Numbered from the stretch's first letter, positions 44,857-54,181 are shown. The stretch: DNA of 64,000 nucleotides from an uncultured Dysosmobacter sp. (GCA_934590165.1 CAKTOO010000009.1:1-64000), one strand, 5' to 3'. Numbers and translations are program-made. Notes: generated from the sequence alone by a model not told the origin.

Positions 44857-45993
44857 TTACAGGCTCTGAATGAACCGCTCCACCCGGTCCAGGCCCTCCT
44901 TCAGGTCCTGGTCGGAGTAGCAGTAGGAAAGGCGCATGAAGCCCTCCGTGCCGAAGTAGATGCCGGGGATCAGGCCCACCAGACCCTCCTTCAGCATCCG
45001 GGTGCAGAAGGTGACAGAGTCCATGCCGAACTTCCGGATGTCGATGAACATGTAAAAGGCCCCCTGGGGCTCCTCTACCTCCAGGCCTATGTCCCGCAGG
45101 CGCCGGTACACATAGTCCCGCCGCTTGCGGAAAAGCTCCGCCACGCCGTCGGTGGGCAGGCCCAGGGCCGTGACACAGGCCCGCTGGACGAAGGAGGGAA
45201 TGGAGGTGACGGCGTACTGGTGGAGCACCTGGATGCGGCTCATGACCGGGCCGTCCGCCATGCAGTAGCCCAGCCGCCAGCCGGTCATGGCATAGGGCTT
45301 GGAAAAGCTCTGGACCACGATGCTCCGGTCCCGCATGTCCGCGTATTCGGCAAAGCTGTGGTAGTCCTCTGTGTAGCACAGCGCCCGGTACACATCGTCG
45401 CATAGGACGAAAATAGGCTTGTCCCGCAGTACTTGGTGGATGCCCTCCAGCGTTTCCCGGGTATACACGCAGCCGGTGGGGTTGTTGGGGGAAGTGAGGA
45501 CGATGGCCTTGGCCTTGGGTGTAATGGCCGCCGCCAGCTCCTCCGGGACGATCTGGAAGCGGCTGTGCTCCGTGGGCAGGAACACGGGCACTGCGTCCCG
45601 CAGTCGCACCAGGGCCTCATACAGGCCGAAGGCGGGGGTGGGGATGATGACCTCGTCGCCGGGGTTCAAAATAGCGGAGAGGGCGATGGACAGCGCCTCC
45701 GTGGCGCCCACGGTGGTGACGATCTCCTCCGGCGCGTATACAAGGCCGTGAACCGTTTCCTCAAAGCGGGAGATGGCCTCCAGCAGGTAGGCGTAGCCGT
45801 TGCCGGGGGGATAGTGGGTGTCGTTATCGTCCAGGGCGGCCTTGGCGGCCTCCTTCACGGCGTCAGGGGTGTTCAGGTCCGGCTCGCCGATGGTCAGGGC
45901 GCAGGCGCCGGGGGTGTCCCGCACCAAATAGGAGAACTGGCGGATGCCGGAGATCTCCACCTGGGTCACGGCGGTGTTCAAGGTCAGCTTCAT
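44857..45993 (-). CDS. Class I/II PLP aminotransferase, possibly N-acetyl-LL-DAP aminotransferase
   Basis: A 378-residue aminotransferase of the AspC/PatA type: LTIGEPDLNTPDAV, THYPPGNGYAYL, SPNNPTGCVYTRE and the PLP lysine in SFSKPYAMTGWRLGY. PatA of Bacillus is the aminotransferase of the acetyl-DAP route, and its closeness to the dap genes supports that role. Aromatic or aspartate transamination remains possible. GAGGAGCG precedes the start. Confidence 0.86.
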   Translation of the reverse strand: MKLTLNTAVTQVEISGIRQFSYLVRDTPGACALTIGEPDLNTPDAVKEAAKAALDDNDTHYPPGNGYAYLLEAISRFEETVHGLVYAPEEIVTTVGATEALSIALSAILNPGDEVIIPTPAFGLYEALVRLRDAVPVFLPTEHSRFQIVPEELAAAITPKAKAIVLTSPNNPTGCVYTRETLEGIHQVLRDKPIFVLCDDVYRALCYTEDYHSFAEYADMRDRSIVVQSFSKPYAMTGWRLGYCMADGPVMSRIQVLHQYAVTSIPSFVQRACVTALGLPTDGVAELFRKRRDYVYRRLRDIGLEVEEPQGAFYMFIDIRKFGMDSVTFCTRMLKEGLVGLIPGIYFGTEGFMRLSYCYSDQDLKEGLDRVERFIQSL

Positions 45994-46071
45994 AAGTCCA
46001 CGCTCCTCGCCGGGTGAGATTTGGCAATAGTATAGGCGGATGAAAAAGGGATGTCAATGCATGAATATGTA

Positions 46072-46109
46072 AAAAAAGAGACCTTCCTGGCGGGAAGGCC
46101 TCTTTTTTT
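46072..46109. terminator. Terminator after the large membrane protein gene
   Basis: An A-run, GAG-A-CCTTCC, TGGC loop, GGAAGG-C-CTC and seven Ts form a 10+ bp stem with one mismatch, usable from both strands. Confidence 0.8.
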
Positions 46110-46119
46110 GTGTCAAAGC

Positions 46120-47910
46120 TCAGGCGGCGGGGGAGGCTTCTTCGCCCTCAAACCGGAAACCGCTGGCGGCGACGATGCCGTTTTCCGGGAAGTCGGCGCC
46201 CTCCAGCGCATAGTCATACCAGATGTGGTCGCCCACATCCAGCAGCACTGCCCGGGGCACCTGGGCGGCGTTGAAGTCCAGGAAGCCGATGCCGTTTTCC
46301 AGCTGCACATAAAAGTGGGTGTTGCCGCCGATGACGGAGGTGCGGATCTCAGCGATGATGCCATCCTGGGTGCGGACCTCGCCGCCGGAGACGCCGGTCT
46401 GTCCGGCGCCGATGAGGCCGGCGTTGGCCAGAGCCTGCCGGTAATTGCTCTCGCAGGCGGCCACGGTCTGGCCGGTCTCCACGATCTGATACTGTTCCAC
46501 ATTCACCATGGCATACATCTTCACCAGGCCGTCATCGCCCTTCAGGGCCATGAAATAGGTGGGCTGGTCAGCGATGTTCAGCAGCAGGGGGAAGGTGGCG
46601 TTATAGCGCATCTGCTGCACCTGGCTCTGGGCGGATTCCATGGCGGAGGTCTCCGTGGCGCCGGCGATGGAGTAAAAATGGGTCTCCTTCGTCCGCTGGT
46701 TGGAGAGGATGAAGCCGATGTTGGACTGGTCGGAGGTGACGGAGGTAACGCCGGTGTACATATACACATCGTCGTTGATGGCGATGTAGTTCCAGCCGTC
46801 AGTGGTCAGCGTCACATCCCGCTGTCCGAAGATGGAGTTGAGGAAGCCGTTGTGGTACATGCCGTAGTAGTCGTACTGCTCCATGATGATGTCGGAGGAG
46901 TATACCCGGTCCACCCAACTGGGGACTTCTTCATAGTAAGTGCTCTCGCCGGTAATGGCGTTCACCAGAACGGCACCCTGGATATCCGTGCCGCCGAAGA
47001 GGCCAATGGTCTTGACGATGCGGGAGCAGACCCAGTAAGGCGTGCCCGCCTCGTCGATCTCAAACACGGGTTCGTCAAACATCATGGTGGGATAGTGGAA
47101 CCGCAGGTGGCGGTACAGGTTCCGGCCAAAATGCTCGGCGGTGGTGTATTTCATGCCCTCCTCCAGCCGGACCACATTGGCCTCCTGGGTCACCATGTCG
47201 ATGACGATATAGGCCGGCAGGCCCTGGGAGCGGTTGGCGAACCATTTGATGAGGTCGCCGTAGGCCAGGGAGGTGACCCGGACAGGCCTGCCCTGGTAGT
47301 TGATCTGGTTGTAGGTGGGCAGGATCTCAAACTGGGACACCATGTCGCTGAGCTCGCCCAGCTTCCGGCTGCCCAGCCGGGAGGCGGAGCTGGCGTCCAG
47401 CATGGGGATCTGGTCATAGGAGATCTCCTCGATCTCCGCGGTGAAGTCGCCGCTTTCAATGGTCAGCAGCTGGCTGTATGCCCCGGCCCGCAGCACCACC
47501 CAGGAGGTGATGGAGCCCACGGCAATGACGGCGATCAGCGCGATAAAAGCCAGAAACGGCACAGTGCATTGCTTTTTGACAAAGCCCACATAGCCCTTGA
47601 CGCCGTCCCCCTGAAAACCGGAGGTCAGCACGGCGCACACGCAGTAGACGGCGCACACCAGGAAGGCAAAGACATAGAATTCCTCCGCATGGAGGTTGAT
47701 GGCCGGCAGCTCCGCGTAGAAATACACCAGGGCGAACACCAGCGTCACGCCCAGGTTGATGAGGGTGCGGGTGAAGGCGTTGCCGATGGGCTTGCGGGGC
47801 TTGCGGTCCCGTTTGGGCGGGGCGTTATCAGCGCCGCCGTTGAAAGTGCCGCCTTGGAATCCCTGAAAGCCCTGGAAGCTGCTGGGATCAAAATGAAAAG
47901 AAAACGGCAT
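46120..47910 (-). CDS. Large membrane protein of unknown function
   Basis: A 596-residue protein not assigned to a family by eye. A low-complexity N-terminus (FQGFQGFQGGTFNGG, Phe/Gly/Gln) and a basic stretch (PPKRDRKPRKP) precede three transmembrane helices at about 48-67, 77-97 and 115-138. A large domain of about 450 residues, presumably extracellular, follows, rich in Tyr, Asp and Val, with no Cys cluster or obvious catalytic motif. Start 47910 follows AAAGGAGC. Its own promoter (TTGATT-17-TATCAT, 47953-47981, minus strand) and terminator make it monocistronic. A cell-surface or envelope role is inferred from topology only. Confidence 0.8.
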   Translation of the reverse strand: MPFSFHFDPSSFQGFQGFQGGTFNGGADNAPPKRDRKPRKPIGNAFTRTLINLGVTLVFALVYFYAELPAINLHAEEFYVFAFLVCAVYCVCAVLTSGFQGDGVKGYVGFVKKQCTVPFLAFIALIAVIAVGSITSWVVLRAGAYSQLLTIESGDFTAEIEEISYDQIPMLDASSASRLGSRKLGELSDMVSQFEILPTYNQINYQGRPVRVTSLAYGDLIKWFANRSQGLPAYIVIDMVTQEANVVRLEEGMKYTTAEHFGRNLYRHLRFHYPTMMFDEPVFEIDEAGTPYWVCSRIVKTIGLFGGTDIQGAVLVNAITGESTYYEEVPSWVDRVYSSDIIMEQYDYYGMYHNGFLNSIFGQRDVTLTTDGWNYIAINDDVYMYTGVTSVTSDQSNIGFILSNQRTKETHFYSIAGATETSAMESAQSQVQQMRYNATFPLLLNIADQPTYFMALKGDDGLVKMYAMVNVEQYQIVETGQTVAACESNYRQALANAGLIGAGQTGVSGGEVRTQDGIIAEIRTSVIGGNTHFYVQLENGIGFLDFNAAQVPRAVLLDVGDHIWYDYALEGADFPENGIVAASGFRFEGEEASPAA

Positions 47911-47952
47911 GAAAAAGCTCCTTTCCATAGTTGCGGAATGCAATGATTCTTC

Positions 47953-47981
47953 ATGATACAGGAAAAGTATGAACAAATCAA
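47953..47981 (-). promoter_or_regulatory. Promoter of the large membrane protein gene
   Basis: Minus-strand TTGATT (47976-47981) and TATCAT (47953-47958), spacing 17 nt. Confidence 0.65.
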
Positions 47982-48076
47982 GCTTCCCCGAAAAAAGCCG
48001 GAAATTTCCGCGGATTTCAATTGGGCAGGGTGCCCAAAATTTGAGTTAAAATTTGTGCGGCGGAGCGGGCGGTTTT

Positions 48077-48118
48077 GGTTGCCGGGGGCAACGAAATTGT
48101 GGTATGGTAGTACCACAA
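48077..48118 (+). promoter_or_regulatory. Palindromic operator over the ComEC-like gene promoter
   Basis: A perfect inverted repeat TTGTGGTA (48097-48104) and TACCACAA (48111-48118) encloses TGGTAGTACCA (48105-48115), which fits the GntR/FadR-type pattern TGGTnnnACCA. TTGCCG and TATGGT (48103-48108) 18 nt apart form a plausible promoter under it. Confidence 0.55.
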
Positions 48119-48137
48119 AATAACAGGGGGCCTTTGT

Positions 48138-49088
48138 ATGCTGGTATTGGATTTCATCAACGTGGGCAATGGCGACTCCGCGCTGATCCGGGAGATGGAG
48201 GAAGGGCGGCAGGTGTTTGCCATGCTGGTGGACTGCGGCCACGACTGTCTGGTGCGGGATGACCATCCGCCGCTGAATGACCAACGTTCCTGCCGGATCT
48301 ACGCCGGTGACTTTTTGAAAAAGCAGGGCGTGGCCCATTTGGACGTTCTGCTGCTGACGCACTTCCACCGGGACCATATCGGCGGGCTGAGCCGGGTGCT
48401 GGACGCCGTGACAGTGGAGGAGCTCATCGCCAGCTATATCCCACCGGAGGACAGCGTCCCCCTGGAGCCGGATGGGAACAATGGCCTGCCCAAGGCTGCT
48501 CGGAACCTGCTGCGGTGCGTGGATATGTATGCCAGGGCCATGCGGGAGCATCCAGGCCGCATTCGCACCATGACACAGATCCCCGGCGACCATATGGAGG
48601 TTCGCCAGCTGACGCCGTCGCTGAAAATGAACATCCTCTGCGGTGAGCCTGCCCTGTACCCCAGGCAGAAGGCGGTCTACGACGCGGCTTTCCGAGGGGA
48701 GCGCAACCGCTATGATTTGGTCCACTGGGGCAAATCCATGAACGTGTCCAGCCTGCGCCAGCGGCTGTTTTACCACGGGAAGGAGATCATGCTGGGCGGC
48801 GACGCCTATGCCCATATGTGGGAGACGGAGAGCGTCACCCCCTGCGACATTCTGAAGGTCCCCCACCACGCCTCCCTTTCCTCCACCACCCGAAAGCTCC
48901 TGGCCATGCTCCAGCCCAAGACCGCGGTGGTCAGCGTGGCTGCCGGACGGCCCGATGAACGCCCCCACCCGTATATCGTCTCCCTGATTCAAGAATACAC
49001 CCAGGACCTGCATTTTACGGATTCTGTGGACATCCCCGGCTTGGTTGAGCCGGAGTATCACGAGTCTGTGCACCTGGAGGTAGAATAA
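48138..49088 (+). CDS. Metallo-beta-lactamase-fold protein, ComEC-like
   Basis: A 316-residue soluble hydrolase: LDFINVGNGDSALI and the metal motif LTHFHRDHIGGL, then LGGDAYAH and LKVPHHASLSST. This is the C-terminal MBL domain typical of ComEC/Rec2, here free-standing with no membrane part. Free-standing homologues occur as predicted nucleases or phosphodiesterases, some in defence islands; function is unknown. The residues D, H, H of the first metal site are intact. No signal peptide. Confidence 0.85.
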   Translation: MLVLDFINVGNGDSALIREMEEGRQVFAMLVDCGHDCLVRDDHPPLNDQRSCRIYAGDFLKKQGVAHLDVLLLTHFHRDHIGGLSRVLDAVTVEELIASYIPPEDSVPLEPDGNNGLPKAARNLLRCVDMYARAMREHPGRIRTMTQIPGDHMEVRQLTPSLKMNILCGEPALYPRQKAVYDAAFRGERNRYDLVHWGKSMNVSSLRQRLFYHGKEIMLGGDAYAHMWETESVTPCDILKVPHHASLSSTTRKLLAMLQPKTAVVSVAAGRPDERPHPYIVSLIQEYTQDLHFTDSVDIPGLVEPEYHESVHLEVE

Positions 49089-49092
49089 GCAT

Positions 49093-49129
49093 AAAAAAGC
49101 AGCCGCCCACTCTGGGCGGCTGCTTTTTT
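49093..49129. terminator. Bidirectional terminator, MBL gene/iolG-like
   Basis: A 17-bp perfect stem with core GCAGCCGCCCA/TGGGCGGCTGC and a CTC loop, flanked by A6 and T6. Confidence 0.95.
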
Positions 49130-49149
49130 ATGTAGCGATGGGAAAGGGC

Positions 49150-50166
49150 TTAGCCGATCTTCACGATCTTGCCGGTCTTCCAAGCCTCGGTGGTGGCGTA
49201 GCCGATCACAGTGGACTTGGTGCCGTCGTACACGGTGGTACCAGGCTGCTTGCCCTCCAGTGCGCAGTTGACGAACTCCTCCATCTCGGTGAGGTAGGAC
49301 TCGGCGAACCGCTCGGGGAAGGAGCCCACGCACTCGGTGCAGGCGCCGTTGACGTTGTAGACCATGGCCAGGTTTTTCTCAGGCACGGCGGAGATGCGGA
49401 TGGTGCCCTCGGTGCCAACGACTTCGGTCTCCACGTGGTAGCCATAGGGAGCGGTGCGGCCCACGTGGACCGTGCCCATGGCGCCGTTTTCAAACTTGTA
49501 CACGGCCACGCCGGTCTCGTCGTCGCCGGCTTCCTTGAATTCGGGATGCTTGAAGGTGGCGCCCATGGCATAGACCTCGGTGGCCTCGCAGCCCAGGAAC
49601 CAGCGCATCAGGTCGATGTCGTGGATGGCCATGTCCAGGAAGATGCCGCCGGAGGTCTTGGCAAAGCGGATAGCACCGTCCACGAATGCCTCGGGGTCGA
49701 TACCGGTGGCCTTCACCAGGTAGGGGGTGCCGATGGCGCCTTCCTCGATTTTCTGCTTGGCGTAGGCGTAAGACTTGTCATACCGGCGCATGAAGCCCAG
49801 CATAAAGGTCAGGTCGGGGTGGCGCTCCACAGCGGCCTCAGCCTGCTTGCACTGGGCCACATCCACGCCCAGAGGCTTCTCGGAGAACACGTGCTTGCCG
49901 GCGTCCAGAGCTGCCTCGATCTGCCAGCAGTGCTCGGAGGAGGTGGTGACGATGACCACGGCGTCAATATCAGCCTTGGCCAGCATCTCCCGGTAATCGG
50001 TGTAGACATCAGTGACGCCCAGCTCCTGCTTGGCATATTCCAGCTCAGCGGGCACGATGGAGCAGGCGGCGGCCAGTTCAGCGTTGGGGATCTTGTAGGC
50101 GATGTTCTGGGCATGGACCTTGCCAAGGCGGCCCAGACCGACAACTCCAATGCGAAGCTTGTTCAT
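49150..50166 (-). CDS. Gfo/Idh/MocA dehydrogenase, inositol 2-dehydrogenase-like
   Basis: A 338-residue NAD-dependent oxidoreductase: Rossmann GVVGLGRLGKVHA, SEKPLG and GGIFLDMAIHDIDLMRW with the catalytic HD-x-D. It most resembles IolG, which oxidises myo-inositol to 2-keto-myo-inositol. It is downstream of the sugar ABC transporter genes on the same strand, though a 206-nt gap with a hairpin intervenes. A second paralog, iolG, is at 58.5 kb; the two may act on different inositol isomers (myo, scyllo, D-chiro). GGAGGAATG sets the start. Confidence 0.9.
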   Translation of the reverse strand: MNKLRIGVVGLGRLGKVHAQNIAYKIPNAELAAACSIVPAELEYAKQELGVTDVYTDYREMLAKADIDAVVIVTTSSEHCWQIEAALDAGKHVFSEKPLGVDVAQCKQAEAAVERHPDLTFMLGFMRRYDKSYAYAKQKIEEGAIGTPYLVKATGIDPEAFVDGAIRFAKTSGGIFLDMAIHDIDLMRWFLGCEATEVYAMGATFKHPEFKEAGDDETGVAVYKFENGAMGTVHVGRTAPYGYHVETEVVGTEGTIRISAVPEKNLAMVYNVNGACTECVGSFPERFAESYLTEMEEFVNCALEGKQPGTTVYDGTKSTVIGYATTEAWKTGKIVKIG

Positions 50167-50313
50167 AAAATCATTCCTCCATATTGGGGCGGACCCCAGG
50201 TGTGCTTTGCCAGCGAGCCCCGCAAAGCTGGGGATGTGGGCGGCTTTATGCCCGTTCGCGTTGGATTATAACAGACTGCCATGAAAAAGAAAAGGCCCGA
50301 AAATGTTTTTTAC

Positions 50314-50349
50314 AAATTGACATGGGGCGTTTCCGCCCCAAGTCAATTT
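50314..50349 (-). other. Large hairpin between permease and dehydrogenase genes
   Basis: AAATTGAC/GTCAATTT and TGGGGCG/CGCCCCA stems meet at one A-A mismatch around a short loop. There is no U-run on the minus strand, so it may be an mRNA-stability or partial attenuation element in the operon. Confidence 0.7.
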
Positions 50350-50372
50350 AATGGCAGGTATTATGTAGGAAA

Positions 50373-51353
50373 TTACTTTCCGGCAGCCAGGCGGCGGCGC
50401 TTGGCCTCCATCTGGGCACGGATGACATCCATCAGAACGGCCAGGATGATGACCAGGCCCAGGACGATGTTCTGGACAGCGGAATCGATGGACAGCAGGG
50501 TGAAGCCGTTGCGCAGAACGGAGATGATGAGGCAGCCCAGCATGGTGCCGAACATGGTACCCTTGCCGCCGGTGAAGGAGGCGCCGCCGATGATGCAGGC
50601 GGCAATGGCATCGGTATCATAAGGCTGGGTGGCGTTGGCGCCGTTGCAAATGCCGGAACGGCCCACGGAAACAATACCGGCCAGAGCGGCCATGATACCG
50701 GACATGGTGTAGCAGAAGGTCAGCACGTTGGCGGTGTTGATACCGGACAGGCGGGTGGCTTCCATGTTGCCGCCGGCGCAGTAGATGGAACGGCCCAGAG
50801 CGGTCTTGCTCAGGAAGATGTGCATGACCACGTACAGCACGATGACCACGATGAAGCTGACGGGGAAGCCGCCGATAGTGGTCAGGCCCAGCCACTGAAC
50901 GGAGGCGGGGAACGTATTGATCATCTGGCTGCCAGTGACCAGCAATGCAAGGCCCCACAGCACGTTCTTCATGCCCAGAGTGGACACGAAGGGATGAGGC
51001 AGGTGCAGACGGGTCAGCAGGGTGCCGTTGATGAAGCCCACCAGACCGCCGGCCAGAACGCCGATGATCATCAGCAGGATGCCGCTGGACATGCCGGCCT
51101 TGGACAGGGCACCCATCAAGCAGGCGCAGAACACGGCGTTGGCGCCCACGGACAGGTCAATACCTGCGGTGATCAGGCACAGCAGCATACCGACAGCCAG
51201 GAAGGCGTTGAAAGCCGTCTGCTTCAGGATACCCATCAGGTTGGAGTAGCTGTAAAAATTCTTGTTGGAGATCGCCAGGAACAGGCACATGATTACCAGT
51301 GCCAGGATCGTGCCCAGCTGAAAGCCGGAGCCGCTTTTTTTCTTCTTAGTCAT
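50373..51353 (-). CDS. Sugar ABC transporter permease (RbsC/YtfT family)
   Basis: A 326-residue permease with about ten helices and the RbsC signatures ITAGIDLSVGA, GINGTLLTRLHLPHPFVSTLG and NGANATQPYDTDAIAACIIGGASFTGGKG. It forms the channel with the ATPase gene upstream (8-nt overlap). Paired with an inositol catabolic cluster, so inositol or a related polyol is the likely substrate. Confidence 0.92.
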   Translation of the reverse strand: MTKKKKSGSGFQLGTILALVIMCLFLAISNKNFYSYSNLMGILKQTAFNAFLAVGMLLCLITAGIDLSVGANAVFCACLMGALSKAGMSSGILLMIIGVLAGGLVGFINGTLLTRLHLPHPFVSTLGMKNVLWGLALLVTGSQMINTFPASVQWLGLTTIGGFPVSFIVVIVLYVVMHIFLSKTALGRSIYCAGGNMEATRLSGINTANVLTFCYTMSGIMAALAGIVSVGRSGICNGANATQPYDTDAIAACIIGGASFTGGKGTMFGTMLGCLIISVLRNGFTLLSIDSAVQNIVLGLVIILAVLMDVIRAQMEAKRRRLAAGK

Positions 51354-52848
51354 CTAAAGTTCCTCCCCATGCCGCTTTCATGATGCCTTCCTGATTGAAA
51401 TGCTTGCTGTCACGGTCAATAGTGGCCATGACTCTGCCTCCGCGCATGACGACCACACGGTCGCTCATGCCCAGAATCTCCGGCATTTCCGAGGAGATCA
51501 TGATGACGCATTTACCAGCCTTCACCAGGCTGTTCATAACATTGTAGACCTCGACCTTGGCGCCCACGTCGATACCGCGGGTCGGCTCGTCGAAAATGTA
51601 GATATCGGCGTCGGAGTTGATCCACTTGCCGATGACGACCTTCTGCTGGTTGCCGCCGGACAGCTGCCCGACAATCTCGTCGATGGAGGGCGTCTTGATC
51701 CGCAGGGACTCGATATGGCCCTGGCCGGTCTCCTCGATGCGCTTTTCATTGAGGAAGGGACCGTCACTGTGCTTTTTGAAGCTGGACATGATGAGGTTGG
51801 TGCGGATACTCTCGCCCAGCACCAGGCCGGAGCCCTTGCGGTCCTCTGTCAGCAGGGCGATGCCCGCCGCGATGGCCTGCTTGGGGCTTTTGATCTTGAC
51901 CTCTTTGCCTTTGACGTAGATCTTGCCGCCGTCCAGGGGATCGGCGCCGAAGATGGCACGGACAGTCTCCGTCCGGCCGGCGCCCACCAGGCCGCTCATG
52001 CCCAGAATCTGGCCGCCGTAAGCCTCGAAGTTGACGCCGTGCAGCACGCCGCCGATCTCCAGATTCTCCGCCTTCAGCATACAATCGCCCTTGACACCGA
52101 ACTCCTTGGGGAACTGGTTTTCCAGGGTGCGGCCCACCATGGAGGCGATCAGAGAATCGTTGGTCCAGTCCTTGATGTCGCGGGTCTCGATGTACTCACC
52201 GTCGCGGATGACGGTCACGCGGTCGCACAGCTCGAAGAGCTCCTCCAGCTTGTGGGAGACGAACAGGATGCCGATGCCCCGGGCCTTCAGCTCCCGGCAG
52301 GTCTTCATCAGCTGCTCGACCTCTTTTTCACCCAGAGAGGAGGTGGGCTCGTCCATGATGATCATTTTGGCGTCAATCAAAACGGCCTTGGCAATCTCGA
52401 TCATCTGCTGGACGCCCATGCCCAAAGTGCCTGCCGGCTTGCGGGGGTCCACATCCTGTCCCAGGGACTTCATGACCTCTTCAGCCTTCTTATGCATGGT
52501 GTCATAGTCCAGCAGGACGCCCTTTTTCAGCCACTTGTTGATAAAAATGTTATCAGTCACGCTCAGCAGCTTTTCGATGTTCAGCTCCTGATACACGCAG
52601 GCAATACCCGCCGCCGCGGACTCATTGGGGTTTTTGAAGACCCGCTTTTCACCGTTGACATAGATTTCGCCCTCGTCGGCCATATGAACGCCGGTGAGGA
52701 CCTTGATCAGTGTGGACTTGCCTGCGCCGTTTTCACCGATCAGGCCATGGATCTCTCCCGGCTTAACGGCAAGCTGCATGTTGTGCAATGCAACTACGCC
52801 CGGAAATCGCTTCGTTATGTTTTTCAGCTCAACTACGTATTCGCTCAC
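51346..52848 (-). CDS. Sugar ABC transporter ATP-binding protein (RbsA-like)
   Basis: A 500-residue duplicated ABC ATPase. Module 1: Walker A GENGAGKSTLIKV and Walker B LIDAKMIIMDEPTSSL. Module 2: altered Walker A (GLVGAGRTETV), as normal in RbsA/MglA, signature LSGGNQQKVVIGKW and Walker B DIYIFDEPTRGID. It energises uptake of a monosaccharide or polyol. Confidence 0.94.
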   Translation of the reverse strand: MSEYVVELKNITKRFPGVVALHNMQLAVKPGEIHGLIGENGAGKSTLIKVLTGVHMADEGEIYVNGEKRVFKNPNESAAAGIACVYQELNIEKLLSVTDNIFINKWLKKGVLLDYDTMHKKAEEVMKSLGQDVDPRKPAGTLGMGVQQMIEIAKAVLIDAKMIIMDEPTSSLGEKEVEQLMKTCRELKARGIGILFVSHKLEELFELCDRVTVIRDGEYIETRDIKDWTNDSLIASMVGRTLENQFPKEFGVKGDCMLKAENLEIGGVLHGVNFEAYGGQILGMSGLVGAGRTETVRAIFGADPLDGGKIYVKGKEVKIKSPKQAIAAGIALLTEDRKGSGLVLGESIRTNLIMSSFKKHSDGPFLNEKRIEETGQGHIESLRIKTPSIDEIVGQLSGGNQQKVVIGKWINSDADIYIFDEPTRGIDVGAKVEVYNVMNSLVKAGKCVIMISSEMPEILGMSDRVVVMRGGRVMATIDRDSKHFNQEGIMKAAWGGTLDD

Positions 52849-52984
52849 CTGAATATCACCTCAATTTCTCCCGATTGAAGGGACGCGCGGTAAAACGCGC
52901 GGTAGAAGCCCGCCGCGGTGCGGGCTGACGGTCAAAGGCGGACATCGGTCCGCCGCAGGTTGGAAAAGGGATAATGGAAAGGTG

Positions 52985-53013
52985 GCCCCGCCCTAGTTCC
53001 ACCGGGGCGGGGC
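52985..53013 (-). other. Intercistronic hairpin after the binding-protein gene
   Basis: GCCCCGCCC pairs with GGGCGGGGC around 11 nt, with only a weak T-tract. Two further hairpins (AGCCCGC/GCGGGCT; GCGGAC/GTCCGC) fill the 203-nt gap 52849-53051. They may stabilise the binding-protein mRNA and lower downstream gene output. Confidence 0.6.
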
Positions 53014-53051
53014 TCACTTTTACTTCAAATCAGATGCGGTGCCCTTTCAGA

Positions 53052-54062
53052 TCAGGCCAGGTAGCCCTGCAGCTCATCCAGACGGGCCTGGGCGGTGTCG
53101 GGATCGACGATGGAAGCACCGGCGTCGATGAAGGTGTCCAGGGTCTCGCCCTGCAGAGCGCGGACCACAGCGTCAACGGACTCATAGCCCATGCTGTAAC
53201 CCTGCTGGCAGACAGACATGGTCTCTTCGCCGGCCAGGATGGACTTGCAGGCGGACTGGATGCCGTCGAAGCCCAGGAACACGGTGTTCTCATAAGCGGC
53301 GTTGCCGGCAGCGGCACGGGCAGCGGCCATGGCCATATCGTCGTTGTTGGCGCAGATGACGGCGATGCCCTCGGGATGGTTCTGCATGATAGCCTCCATG
53401 CAGGTGACGGCCTGGTCAGCCACAGCGTTGGCGTACTGGACCTCGTCATACAGGAAGGTGCCGCCAGCGGCCTCGATGCCGGCAGCGTAGCCCTTCATAC
53501 GGGCCTCGTTGGTGGAGTCGCCCTGAACGCCGGCGATCTCAATGCACTTGATCTCTTCCCAGCCGCGCTCCTTGGCCAGGTTGGCAGCAGCCTCGCCGCC
53601 CAGCTTGCCAGCGGCCTCGTTGCCGGTACCGACGAAGGACAGGACCTCGGGGGCCTCAATGTTGGTGTCAACGGCGACGATAGGCTTGGTCTGGCCCTTG
53701 ATCATGTTGGCCACCATGTCGGCCTGCAGGGGAGCGATGACATAACCGTCGATATCGGCATTGTTCATGTCGGTCTCAATCATGTTCTGCTGCTCGTCAT
53801 AAGCGGTTTCGGAGGTAGCGCCCTTCACCTCAACGTGAACATTGGGATGATCCTTCTCATAGGCCTCGGCGCCGGCGACCACATAGCCCCAGTACTCGGA
53901 AGAGGTGGTTTTCAGAATAACGGAGATGTTGTACTCCTGCTCACCGCTCTGCTCGGCGGGGGGAGTCTCAGCGGGGGCGGAAGCCTCTTCCTTCTTGCTG
54001 CCACAAGCCATCAGAGACAGGGCCATGACAAGAGCCATAGTCAGCGCAAAAAACTTTTTCAT
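53052..54062 (-). CDS. Sugar ABC transporter substrate-binding lipoprotein
   Basis: A 336-residue periplasmic-binding-fold lipoprotein. Signal peptide MKKFFALTMALVMALSLMAC with the lipobox LMAC, then a Glu/Ala/Pro linker and the two-lobed RbsB-like fold (SEYWGYVVAGAEAYEKDHPN, DGYVIAPLQADMV, VICANNDDMAMAAA, VFLGFDG). ATG 54062 follows GGAGAAAAGAAG. First gene of the ABC operon, behind promoter TTGACT-18-TAAAAT. Ligand predicted as inositol from context. Confidence 0.93.
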   Translation of the reverse strand: MKKFFALTMALVMALSLMACGSKKEEASAPAETPPAEQSGEQEYNISVILKTTSSEYWGYVVAGAEAYEKDHPNVHVEVKGATSETAYDEQQNMIETDMNNADIDGYVIAPLQADMVANMIKGQTKPIVAVDTNIEAPEVLSFVGTGNEAAGKLGGEAAANLAKERGWEEIKCIEIAGVQGDSTNEARMKGYAAGIEAAGGTFLYDEVQYANAVADQAVTCMEAIMQNHPEGIAVICANNDDMAMAAARAAAGNAAYENTVFLGFDGIQSACKSILAGEETMSVCQQGYSMGYESVDAVVRALQGETLDTFIDAGASIVDPDTAQARLDELQGYLA

Positions 54063-54145
54063 GTACTTCTTTTCTCCTTTTTGATTAAATTCCGGGAATC
54101 TCTTCCGCAAAAAGCTGTGGAATGATTCTCGGTAAATCTGTAAAG

Positions 54146-54175
54146 ATTTTACCACCAAAATAAAAATCAAGTCAA
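54146..54175 (-). promoter_or_regulatory. ABC transporter operon promoter
   Basis: Minus-strand TTGACT (54170-54175) and TAAAAT (54146-54151), spacing 18 nt. A GGTAAATCT/AGATTTTACC inverted repeat (54131-54153) overlaps the -10 and start of the transcript. Confidence 0.75.
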
Positions 54176-54181
54176 TAGCCC

